A DNA stretch of 64,000 nucleotides from assembly GCA_023101885.1 (NCBI GenBank), contig JALPQD010000248.1:831423-895422 (forward strand). The letters are read 5' to 3'. Shown in pieces: positions 22,054 through 32,545 of the stretch. Source of the stretch: Typhlomys cinereus (lineage: Eukaryota > Chordata > Mammalia > Rodentia > Platacanthomyidae). Each line of letters opens with the position of its first letter. The first letter of the stretch is position 1. The notes under the pieces were generated by a model. That model searched no databases. It had not been told where the DNA came from and saw only the letters and a program-made list of their open reading frames with translations. The translations under genes and the position numbers were made by a program.

Positions 22054-22090
22054 TGCACAATTGAATAAATAATAAAAAAGATGTTAAAAA
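21781..22090 (+). mobile_element. Young B2-like SINE
   Basis: TSD, imperfect 14 of 16: AAGAATCACAAAAAGA at 21765-21780 and AAGAATCATAGAAAGA at 22091-22106. Head GGGGCTGGAGAGATGGCTCAG, B box-like GAGTTTGGATCC, GC-rich body, (AC)n at 22000-22053, tail 'aattgaataaataataaaaaag'. It is the clearest plus-strand example of the family. Confidence 0.95.
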
Positions 22091-22374
22091 AAGAATCATA
22101 GAAAGAATAAAGCCCCTTGTTTTCTTACGTTATTTGGTCGTGTCTATATCAGAAAAATGAAAAGAAACTAGAATACCATGTGATATCAAGAACAGTTTGG
22201 AAGGGAAGAAAGAATCAAATTTAATGAAACAATTGAACACGAAGGATCTGTCCCTCCATTCAGATCCTTTTTAAGTTCAAACACAAAGTTTCGGTGTTTC
22301 TAGATGTATTATTGAGTACATACAATCCCATACACTTTATTCTTTGAAATAGTGCTTTATCGAACTGTTGCACT

Positions 22375-22775
22375 TCACCTGCATTGTTGCTGATAAATTG
22401 CCATGAAACAGCTTAAGGAAACAAGGGGTTTATGCTCTTACAACAGTCTGGATATAGTTCTTAGTACAGTTCTTGGCAGTTCAACACCAGGGCCAAGGGA
22501 ACTGGCCACAACATCTCCACAACCACCCTTACTTGCCAGACCAGCATGTCTGACCAAGTGTACACAAGGATGTCACTTTTCTCAAAAAGTTCTCTCCATT
22601 TTATTCACCTGCCCCGAGAATAGTTCCCACCCACCATGGGTTATACCTTCCCCATCCACTAGACAATCTCCTGCAGGTTCGCTCTGGGCTCAACTCAACT
22701 ACTAATTCTCTACAAATGTGCCCAGAGTTCAAACGCTCCACTGTCAAGTTGACACCCGTGCCTAACTATAACATG
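22375..22775 (-). mobile_element. LTR-like rodent repeat, minus strand
   Basis: Begins 'gttgctgataaattgccatgaaacagcttaagg', then 'ggggtttatgctc', and ends 'ctgtcaagttgacacc'. This order is the reverse complement of a widespread rodent repeat beginning with 'tgtcaacttga'. I believe it is an ERVL/MaLR-type LTR, but the class is not proven. The 100-codon frame over it is not a gene. Confidence 0.5.
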
Positions 22776-23850
22776 CACTGAAAGTGGACAACAGTATTTG
22801 TGAAGAGATAGAGCGGCAGAGAAGAGACAAAGAGAGAGGAAGGTAATGCTTTCTAGAAATGACATGTGCAGGATTAGATGTTATTGTTGAGCGCAGGAAC
22901 CCGGAAGGAGAACCTCAGTGGGTACGAATGAGCATCTAAAGAAAAATCTCATTAGGATGGAGCATGTTACAAACTCATTTGTGGTCACAGGAATTCTAGC
23001 AGCTGCCTCACCAGCTTGAACTAGAAATACAGTTTAGAGCCACAAATAAAAATAAAGCAACAAGAAAAATTACCTGAGATCCTCTAAGCAATTCCTGAGA
23101 AAATCCCACTTTTGTGTGCCATCATTCTTATTGCAATTCCTTATGATTAATTTACGTTAAATCAAATCCCAAATGAAATCCCTTGACCTTGCTCTCTGCC
23201 TCCAAAATATTATTTTCCTTGTTATGCCATTAATTGAGAAGAAAACTCAGCCAAGGCAAGAAGAACTAATTATTGCTATTAATTCCTTAAATGAACCTGG
23301 CTTCCCCACGTGAATAGGGCACTAAGAATTAGCCTGAGAGTGCAGCAGATGGTGAGTTTACCCGCAGTTTATCTCCACTTCCTGAAAACTTTTCTCTGCA
23401 CATAATTTTCTTTCCTTTTTCCTTTCTCACTGACTCACAACAAATAGGCTTTTTTTTTTTTTTTTTACTAACTTCTCTGGAATTCTTTCTGAAGTCAGAC
23501 TTCTTCTGTGGCTATTCCGTGAGTGTTTTCAGGTTCCTTCAGCAAACTGTTTTTACTTAGATAGCATCGCTTTTCTTTTCTGCATCAGCTAGCAGAACCT
23601 AAGGAGAACACACAACTTCAAATCAAGGCACAGATGAGAAAGAAAGTGGGTAGAATTGTCATGGACTCAGAGCAGAGGACATGCAATGGGAAAAGGCTCC
23701 TAAAGCATGGGTGTGAGTTTGCATTCCCGAAGCTCAAGCTTTAGATGATGCTACAAACATATTAAAAAGTGGTTATTCCAGTCTGAAAAAGAAAATAAAA
23801 CTTCATCTTTGTAATGAAGACAAAAATAATAACGTTAACAATAATGGTGA
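22776..23850. other. No gene or repeat recognised
   Basis: Single-copy-looking sequence with a poly-T run at 23451-23467. No supported exon. Confidence 0.45.
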
Positions 23851-23870
23851 TAAAAACAATGATAATTTCT

Positions 23871-24888
23871 TTTTTTTTTTACTGCTCATACAAATATAAT
23901 AGGAACCCCGGTACCCTCCCTCCCTCCACTCCTCCCTGGACTTCCCTATTCCCTCCCTGCTTTGTCCCTTCCTTTCCCCCCTCCCTCCCTTTCCCCCAGT
24001 GCCCCTCCCCCCATCTCTGAAGCATCCTTTAATGCGTATATCAAACTTTCCTCTGGGTCCTCCTCTCTGATGAGGTGTAAGGACTCAGTGTCAATTCCTA
24101 GAACTCTTTCTTGTGTTCCCCTTAAGTATAGGAACACTATTGCGACTGTTAATCCCTTGCTTCTAAGGATCCTAGTGCTTTAGTCCATGCTAGAATTTGA
24201 GGGGTCAATGATATGTTGGTCATTGCGCAGAACATGCAGGGTCCTGTTACAATTGCTTCGGCCCTAACTTGTGTGGAGTATCTCGCATGTCATGACTCCT
24301 CCCATCCTTGTGCTCTTACAATCTTACCGTCCCCTCTTCCGCAAATTTCCCTGAGCTTTAGGATGGGGAGAGATTAGGCAGGCCTCATTCCAGGTGGTTG
24401 ATATAGAATCTCTGATGTTCTGAATTATGGTTTGTTGATTATTTTTTTTTCAGTTTTGCTGCTCCTGCAATAACCTTGGTTCCATCCTGATGGGTATTGG
24501 ATGTAACCCCCTGGCTAGAGATAAAAACCTGTTAAATTAGAGTCTTGTTATAAGAGTATATTCAAAGGTAGATGGAATAGAAGTAGGAGACTGTGGTGAG
24601 AGAGGGGTCAATCACCCATTGGCAAAACGGTTACCTTCTATCTGGCAGCCTATATGCCCTCCCCTTCTAGTAAGATCGTATGCCATATCAGGAAGGAAAG
24701 TCTGTGAACTTCATCAGATGTCTCATTACTTACTTGCAGTCCTTGATGGTGACCTATTTTCTCTGCTGTTATATGGTCCCCTCTGTTTCTGGTGTGGCCC
24801 TCCTTCCCCATTCCTCTGTTTATAATCTTTACAATTACTGTAGGTATTACAGAGATTTGTCATTGAGTGACTCTGAGTGGGTTTGGTA
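23871..24888 (-). repeat. L1 B 3' UTR
   Basis: Single-unit 3' UTR of about 1 kb with a C-rich tract on plus (23911-24012), the complement of the G-rich tract of this family. It contrasts with the 2.1 kb duplicated 3' end of copy C. Confidence 0.85.
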
Positions 24889-27800
24889 CTAGGAACCACC
24901 TATTAGGGAGTACATACAACGCTTAATTTTCCGTGTCTGGGATACTTCACTCTATATAATTGTTTCTAATTCCATCCATTTCCTGGCAAATTGCTTTGAT
25001 TCATCATTTTTGATGGCTGAGTAGTACTCCATTGTATAAATGTACCACATTTTCCTTATCCACTCGTCAACTGTTGGACATTTGGGTTGATTCCATGACT
25101 TTGCTATTGTAAATAGTGCTGCTATGAACATGCTTGTGCTTGTGCTATCGAGGTGAATTTTTACTGTATGGGGGGTTATTCCCAGAAGTGGATTAGCAGG
25201 TTCATATGGCATTTCAATCTTAAACTTCTTTAAGAATCGCCAGATGGCTCACCAGAGTGGTTGTGTGAGCCTGCATTCCCACCAGCAATGTAGGAGAGTT
25301 CCCCTCTCTCCACAACCTCTCCAGCATTTGGTGTTTGTATTGTGGATTTTTTGTCATCCTGACTGTGTGAGATGATATCTCAGGGAGGTTTTGATTTGCA
25401 TTTCCCTGATGGCTAAGGATGTGAAGCATTTTTAAAGATATTTTAATTTTGTCTTTGGTAAAGTTTCTTTTAAGTTCCAAGGCCCATTTTTTTAATTGGG
25501 CCATTAGTTTCCTTGGTGTTTAGTTTTCTAAGTTCTTTGGGCACTCTGGATAATAGAGCTCTAACAGATGTGTGGTTAGTGAAGATTTTCTCCCATTCTG
25601 TAGGGTTGCCTGTGTGCTCAAGTTAAAAATCTCTTTATCTGAACAGAAGCTCTTTAATTTCACAAGATCCCATCTGTTGAGTGTTGGCTGTAGTGACTGT
25701 GCTATTGGATGTCCGTTTAGGAACTGTTGTCCTAGTCCAATCAGCTCGATGGAGTTCCCTACCCTTTCAACTATGGTTTTTATACTTTCTGGCCTTATAT
25801 TGAGGTCCTTGATCCATTTGGAATTAAGTCTTGTACATGGTGACAAGTACGGGTCCAGTTTTAATAATCTAAATGTGGATATCCAGTTTTGCCAGCACCA
25901 TTTGTTGAAAATGCTGTTCTTTTTCCATTGGATTTTTTGGACCCTTTTGTCAAAGACCAAATGGCTGTTGTTGTGCAGGCTAATATCTGGGTCTTCATCC
26001 CTTATCCCTTGATCTGTGTGTATATTTTTGAGCCAATACCTGGCTGTTTTTACAATTATGGATTTGTATTGTAGTATAGACTAAGGTTTGGTATGGTGAT
26101 AATTCCAGCAGTGTTTTTGTTAATCAGGATTGTTTTTGCTATCCTGGGTCTTTTGTGCCTCCATATGAATTTTGAGATTGTTTGGCCAACTTCTTTAAAG
26201 AATCGCTTTTTGTTTTAATTGGTATAGCATTGAATCTGTATATTGCCTTTGGTAAGGTAGTCATTTTTACAATGTTGATTCTGCCAATCCAGGAACATGG
26301 GAGGTCTTTCCATCTTCTGGTGTCTTCTGCAATTTCTTTCTTTAGAGTTTTAAAGTTTTCATTATAGAGTCTCTTACTTCCTTAGTTAGGTTTATACCAA
26401 GGTATTTCATTTTTTTAGGGGCTACAGTAAATGGGATTGTTTCTCTCAGGGCTTTTTCACTTCTTTCATTCTGCGCATATAGGAAGGCTTCTGGTTTTTG
26501 TACATTTATTTTGTATCCTGCCACCCTGCTAAACTTCTGTATGCTAAACTTCTGTATTAGTTCCAGGAGCTTTCTGTTGGAGTTTTTGGGATCACTCAGG
26601 TATAGGATCATGCCATCTGCAAATAGAGATATCTTGATTTCTTCTTTGCCGATTTGAATCCCTTTTATGTCCCTTTCTTGTCTTATAGCTTCAGCTGAGA
26701 CTTCAAGTACAATATTGAATAGAAGTGGTGAGAGTGGACAGCCTTGTCTAGTTCCTGATTGAAGTGGGAATGCTTCCAGTTTTTCCCCATTGAGTACAAT
26801 CCTTGCTGTTGGCTTGTTGTATACAGCTTTTATTATATTGATAAAGGTTCCTTCCATTCCAACCTTTTCTAAGGTTTTGATCATAAAGGGTTGTTGGGTC
26901 TTGTCAAAAGCTTTTCCTGCATCTATCAAGAGTATCATGTGGTCTTGAACTTTGGACTGGTTTATATGGTGAATTACATTTATTGATTTGCATATGTTGA
27001 ACCAACCTTGTGTGCCTGAGATAAAGCCTACGTGATCCCCATAAATGATCTTTTTGACATGTTTTTTAATCCGATTTGTTAAGACTTTGTTGAGAATCTT
27101 TGCATCTGTGTTCATCAGAGAGATTGGCCTATAGTTTTCTTTTTTATGTGAAATTTTATTGGTTTTTGGGATTAAGATGATATTAGCTTTGTAGAAGGAA
27201 TTTGGTAGTGTTCCTTCCTTTGCTATTTGATGGAACACTTTAAGGAGTATTGGTGTTATTAACTCCTTAAATGTCTGATAGAACTCTGTGCTGAATCCAT
27301 CTGGTCCAGGACATTTTTTGGTGGGAAGATTTGAGATTACTTCTTCAATTTCCTCATATGTTATAGGACTATTTAAATAATTCACAACCTCCTGATTCAA
27401 TTTAGGTAAGTTGTGTTTACTTAGGAATTCATTCATCTCTTTTGTGTTGTCAAACTTCACAGAGTATAAGTTTTTGAAGTATGCCATTATAATTCTCTGG
27501 ATTTCATGGGTATCAGTAGTGATAACTTCATTTTCATTTCTAATTTTGTTAATTTGGGTTTTCTCTCTCTTGCTTTTGGTTAATTTAGCTAGGGGTGTAT
27601 CAATCTAATTGATTTTTTTCAAAGAACCAGCTTTTTGACTGATTGATTTTCTGTATCGTTTTCCTAATCTCGATTTCAGATATTTCTCCCCTTATTTTGC
27701 TAATCTCCTCCCTTCTACTGCTTTTTGGATCAGATTGCTCTAGTTTCTCTAAAGCTTTAAGCTGCATTGGTAAGTTATTTATTTCCTGATATTTCCATTT

Positions 27801-28712
27801 TTTTGATGGAGGCATTAAGAGCTAGGAACTTACCTCTTAGGACAGCTCTCATTGGGTCCCAGAGATTTTGGTAAGTTGTATTTTCATCATCGTTCACTTT
27901 CAGGAAAGTTCTTGAATTTCCTTTTCAATTTCTTCCTGAATCCAATTCTCATTCACCATCATAGTGTTAAGTTTCCCGGAGTTCGTGTATTTTCTGTCTT
28001 CTGTTGTGTTGTGAATGTCCAGCTTTAGGCTCTGGTGGTCTGATAGAGCACAGGCTAGAATTTCAACTTTCCTGTATATGTGGAGATTCGTTTTGTAGCC
28101 CAATATGTGATATATTTTGGAGAAAGTTCCGTGTGCTGCTGAGAAAAATGTGTATTCTTTGCTACGTGGATGAAAAGTTCAGTAGAGATCTGTAAGGTCC
28201 ATTTCAGTAAGGGTTTGATTAAGTTCCAAAGTGTCCCTGTTAAGCTTTTGACCTTTTGATTTATCCCATGTTGAAAGGGCGGTGTTGAAATCCCCAAGAA
28301 TTATCGTTTGGGTGTTGATTTCTCTCTTTAGACGCTGTAGAGTTTTCTTAATGAATGTGGAGGGGCCCATATTGGGTGCATATATGTTCAGTATTGTGAA
28401 GTCTTCCTGGTGAATTGTTCCTGTGACTAAAATGTAGTATCCATCTATGTGTCTTATGATTTTTTTGGGTTTGAAGTGCACTTTGTCCGACAGCATAATG
28501 GTTATCCCTGCCTATTTCCTGGTTCCATTAGATTGCAGAATTTTGGACCAGCCTTTCATTTTAGGATGTGTTGTGAGATGAGTTTCCTGAAGGCAGCAGA
28601 TTGATGGGTTGTGATTTTTAATCCAAGTTTGTAATCTGTGTCTCTTGATTGGTGAGTTAATACCATTGACATTTAATGTTATAATGGAGAAATTATTTTT
28701 AATTTTGGACAT
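24889..28712 (-). pseudogene. L1 B ORF2 (endonuclease/reverse transcriptase), broken
   Basis: Start ATG at 28712; natural stop at 24889-24891 by homology. Span 3824 nt, matching copy C. Endonuclease motifs LQETHL (near 28590) and GDFNT (near 28293) and the RT region (381-codon frame 26342-27487) are visible. Defects: CAG-to-TAG at 28512-28514, a TGA near 28179, further stops, a frameshift between about 27600 and 27490, another near 25215, and FADD changed to FADG (codon at 26612-26614), which removes a catalytic aspartate. Confidence 0.92.
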
Positions 28713-28768
28713 TTTTTATGTTTAGTGGATTTTGTAAGCTTATTGTTTTACATTTATATTTTGTGGTA

Positions 28769-29213
28769 TTATACTTCCCTCTGTCCTCCTGGATACGCTT
28801 GTTCTTTTCTTCAAGTTTGTGTATCATTTCTAGCATTTTTTGAAGGCCTGGTTTGGTAGACATGTATCCCTTCAAGTTGTCTTTGTGCTGGAAAATTTTT
28901 CTTTCTCCCTCGATAATGACAGATAGTTTTGCTGGGTATATCAGTCTGGGTTGTCATTTTTGCTCATTCAATACTTGTAGTATGTCTCTCCAAGCTCTTC
29001 TTGCTTTTACTGTTATTATTGAGTAGTCATTTATTATTCTAATAGGTTTACCTTTAAAAGTGACTTGCTTTTTTTCTCTTGAAGCTCTCAGCACCTTTTT
29101 CTTTGTCTTGAATGTGGAGTGCTTTGACTCTTATTTGCCATGGCCTTTTTGTATTTTGGTCTTATCTGTTTGGAGTGTGAAATGCCTCTTGTATTTGGAT
29201 GGGCCTCTCATTC
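28769..29213 (-). pseudogene. L1 B ORF1, C-terminal remnant
   Basis: Only the 3' part of ORF1 remains, from the 'agaggcccatccaaatacaagaggcat' region to the stop at 28769-28771. The N-terminal coiled-coil half and the start codon are deleted. It cannot make ORF1 protein. Confidence 0.85.
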
Positions 29214-29544
29214 TTCATGAACTGAATTATTTGGGCCTGGGGTTTTGGGGTTGCACGGTGTCGGAGCTTACCTAGGTTCAGGTGAGTCCACAGCTGGACT
29301 GCGCCAGACCAGGAAGGTGAGTGTGGAAAGGGAGGATGTGGTGGTGGCTGGGTGCTATTAAACCTGGGGAGCTGGGGTGTGACCCATGGGGGGGAGGGAA
29401 GGGGGTCCTCCCCGGCCCAGCGCAGCTCTGGCTCTGGCTGGCTGGTGGGAGGAGCTGGGTCCCTTGGGTTACCTGGGGTTCTGGGGGTGGGCGGGGCGGA
29501 GCTTACCTAGGTTGTGTTGAGTCCTGGCTGGACTGCGTGCCTCC
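29214..29544 (-). promoter_or_regulatory. L1 B 5' UTR monomers
   Basis: GC-rich. The phrase 'gaacctaggtaagctcc' (reverse complement) occurs near 29265 and again near 29500, about 235 bp apart, showing tandem monomers, the outer one truncated at the TSD. TATA-like 'ggtttaatag' lies near 29357 on the minus strand. Confidence 0.75.
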
Positions 29545-29558
29545 CAATGATAATTTCT

Positions 29559-30040
29559 AACAATGAAATGAAATACCTTGTCACCCAATTGGACCATGCC
29601 AGATCTACCATGAATTCAGTTGTTTTTTTTTTTCTTTTTATAATTTATTGTTGAAATTTTCCATCTACAAAACAAGCTTGGTTCTACCTGTTATTTTTAC
29701 CCAATGAAGATAATCTATGCTTTACATCATTTAAAGAAAAAAGTACATCATTTAAAGAAAGAATAAATTCATATTCACTTTTATGTGTTTTTTGCACAAA
29801 GCTAGAATGTAACATAATTTATTATGTTTTGGGTTATCGGGACATCTTTACTTATTTATTCATATTGGATGGGATAATTATCAATAGCATTTTGCCAATG
29901 GCTTAATTACATATTATCCTGTAAAAAATTCTTAAGAAATAGTACTTTGATCCCAACATAACAGCAATAAAATATTATAATGCATAATTCATCTAGGAAA
30001 AATGTATGCTACTTAAGATGGAATGTGAAATTTACCTTTT
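29559..30040. other. No gene or repeat recognised
   Basis: AT-rich. A short tandem duplication ('tacatcatttaaagaaa') occurs at 29724-29762. Confidence 0.45.
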
Positions 30041-30044
30041 AGTT

Positions 30045-30420
30045 GGTTATGTCCCCCACAGGAAATGATCCTTACAGGGTCACATGTTTCTGTACTTGGT
30101 TCCCAGCTGGTGTGACAGTTTGCAAATGTTATGGAATCTTCATGAGGATAGGGGCTTGCTGGAGAAAGTAGTGACTAAGTACAGGCCCTGAGGTTTGATA
30201 ACCTAACAAACTTCCTGTTCTCCCTCTCTTTATTTCCTGAATATGGATGCAATATAATAGCTGGACTCCTGTTTCTGACACCATACCTTCTCTGCCTGTC
30301 ATTCTGTCTTCCTTACCATGATTGACTATATCCACTCTGGGATCGTAAATGAAATAAATTGTTTCTCTATTAACTTGTCTGGGTGAGAGTATTTTATCAC
30401 ACAACAAATAGAGCATCCAT
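30045..30420 (+). mobile_element. MaLR-type LTR remnant (MT/ORR1-like)
   Basis: Ordered landmarks of rodent MaLR LTRs: 'gttatgtcccccacagg', 'cacatgtttctgtacttggttcccagctggtg', 'ggggcttgctggagaaagtag', 'ccttaccatgattgactatatcc', 'gtaaatgaaataaa' (poly(A) signal-like), 'gagtattttatcacac'. It is a solo LTR, non-coding and diverged. No TSD was found. Confidence 0.75.
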
Positions 30421-30424
30421 GTAA

Positions 30425-31738
30425 CCTCTGCCATGCATGAGGATAGACACTCACCTCAAACGAACTCAATCTCAGTGTCTTCCTCTAACCCATAGACAAT
30501 GGAATTGAAAAGTCTTTTATTTGAAAGTAAGGGGTTAACAAAAGCCAGACACAGTAGAGAACTCCTAAATGGGATAAACTGCCCACTCATGTCCCAGGAG
30601 ACTACATGGGTCCCACACATATCTATACATGAGAAGATACTCCTTTTTAGATGGTTCAGATTTCACATTTTTAGGAGTGGTATCTTTACATTTTTCCTAT
30701 ACCTAACTGTAAAGCAAAGAAGGAACTTACTTAGGTAAAATCATTTTCTTTGAAAATGATTGCCCAAGGTACTCAAAATTCAAATCATTGCATATTTAAC
30801 TATGTCTTTCATTTCAAAAAATGAATTATTGAGTAATTGTTGGATTTTAAAGCCTAGTGTCAGGCATCATCAAAAGTCAAAGTAGTTCACTTTTATTATT
30901 TCATGCTGTTCTTTAAATCATTTTGTCAGCCAAAAAATGAGAACTAAAGGGACATTATGGATTTTTCCTATCATGACTTATGGCTTATAATACTTCAAGA
31001 CTTTTATTCTGTAACATAACCTGATGTAGATTCAGACAGCAACTGCCTCTCTACATGCACTGCTGCAAGATTTGGGAAAGAAGAATAGTATACTCATGAT
31101 GCTCCTTCTATTTGCTTCTTCTTCATCTGCCCACATCTGGGAAAATGTGAAAAGCTAACTTGTCACTTTATTATTATGGCAAAGTTCCAAGTCCTTTAGA
31201 ATTCTCAACTCTTTGGAATAATTGTGTCACCAAAATTTTGTTCTACAAACAAAATAGAGATGATAATGAAGTTCATATGACTATCAAATGTTACATTGTT
31301 CAAATCAGATCATAGGCAACCATTCAAACAGATATTCCTTTCAACTCTACTACACCCTTAGTATTTTAGAAACACTATGGATAAATGGAAAGATGAGTGT
31401 TTATGTGAAATGCAACAAAATATTCTAAGTCTACTGCATAAAACATAGCCATGTCTTTATGGAGAAACCTTAGCAGGCTAATACCTAATGTTATCAAATA
31501 CTATGGCCATCTGGAAGGGAGATTAAGAATTTAAAATTCATTCAATTGGATGGAAACATTCTTCCAAGCACAAATTTGAAAAGATTACCTAGAGAATCAA
31601 TGTGAAAAATCCAAAGGTAGAGTCGGAGTGATCTACTCAAGAAAAAAAAAAAATGAGAATTGGGAACACTGAGAACTGTAATGTGTTGATGGGGAAGAGA
31701 ATCATACTAAACAGCAGAAACAAGGAACCATGCAGCAG
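30425..31738. other. No gene recognised
   Basis: AT-rich single-copy-looking DNA. The 79-codon frame at 30499-30738 has no domain. Confidence 0.45.
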
Positions 31739-31895
31739 CTCAAATCTCAGAATGTGAGGAACAAAAGGTCATTTATGTCCTTGCAGCCACACTGAAGACT
31801 ATGTCATGCTTAGGCTAAATTGCTTGTTTGAGACCTAGGAACATCTTTTTAGAGTATATACTGGTTTGTCATAGTTGCCTTCTAAAAGCAGGAAG
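31739..31895 (+). repeat. 157 bp direct duplication, copy 1
   Basis: Almost identical to 32389-32545; by eye only two substitutions (near 31777 and 31821). There are no gaps. Flanking sequences differ, so this is a dispersed direct duplication and not a continuous tandem repeat. Confidence 0.95.
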
Positions 31896-32388
31896 GCTTG
31901 CAGTAGAGTCCTTTGTCACAGAATTAAGAGAGGAAAACTAAAACTTTAAAAAAAACTGTAAGTAAAAAGAGTTTTAGGAAAAAATAAATCTAAGGTGTCA
32001 TATAAATGCACCTTTACAACAAATACTCTATAGAGTATTGCTAATAAATTTGAGCTTATACCATACACTCTATTCATGATATTAGTCTTTCATTAGTGTT
32101 TTTCTGAGATGACATATCACACAATGAAATCAATCATTAGGCTTCATTGACCATCTTAGTAATGCTTCTATATCATTTTCAAATTTCTTCTGAACCTCAT
32201 CATAGACTCCTAAAATATGATATAGCCTCAAAGAAAAGTTACAGGTTATCAGAGAAAGAAGTTGGTTTTACCTCCAAGCAGTATAGAATTTTGGCTATGA
32301 GTTACTGTTTCTGCTTGCAGGATGTTCCAACTAGTGAGGTCAAGAAAGGATGCTTGGCTTCAGCCCCAGCATGCAGAGAAATGCCAGT

Positions 32389-32545
32389 CTCAAATCTCAG
32401 AATGTGAGGAACAAAAGGTCATTTCTGTCCTTGCAGCCACACTGAAGACTATGTCATGCTTAGGCTAAACTGCTTGTTTGAGACCTAGGAACATCTTTTT
32501 AGAGTATATACTGGTTTGTCATAGTTGCCTTCTAAAAGCAGGAAG
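32389..32545 (+). repeat. 157 bp direct duplication, copy 2
   Basis: Second copy, same orientation, 650 bp downstream start to start. The 493 bp between the copies show no A-tail or LTR ends, so a retrotransposon-mediated cause is not visible. Confidence 0.95.

Larger units (their letters stand above)
23871..29544 (-). mobile_element. L1 element B with internal ORF1 deletion
   Basis: Exact 14 bp TSD CAATGATAATTTCT at 23857-23870 and 29545-29558. On the minus strand: about 1.7 promoter monomers, a fused 5' UTR/ORF1 junction, the ORF1 C-terminal part, ORF2, 3' UTR and A-tail (poly-T at 23871-23881 on plus). Its length is 5.67 kb. Most of ORF1 (about 0.66 kb relative to copy C) is missing. The exact TSD suggests a fairly recent insertion, yet ORF2 has several nonsense and frameshift changes. 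Confidence 0.97.

Noticed and set aside
29205..29230. L1 B join as a spliced-and-reinserted L1 (splice junction)
   Set aside because: The corresponding bases in copy C show no GT at the left border and no AG acceptor at the right border; microhomology fits a deletion better.
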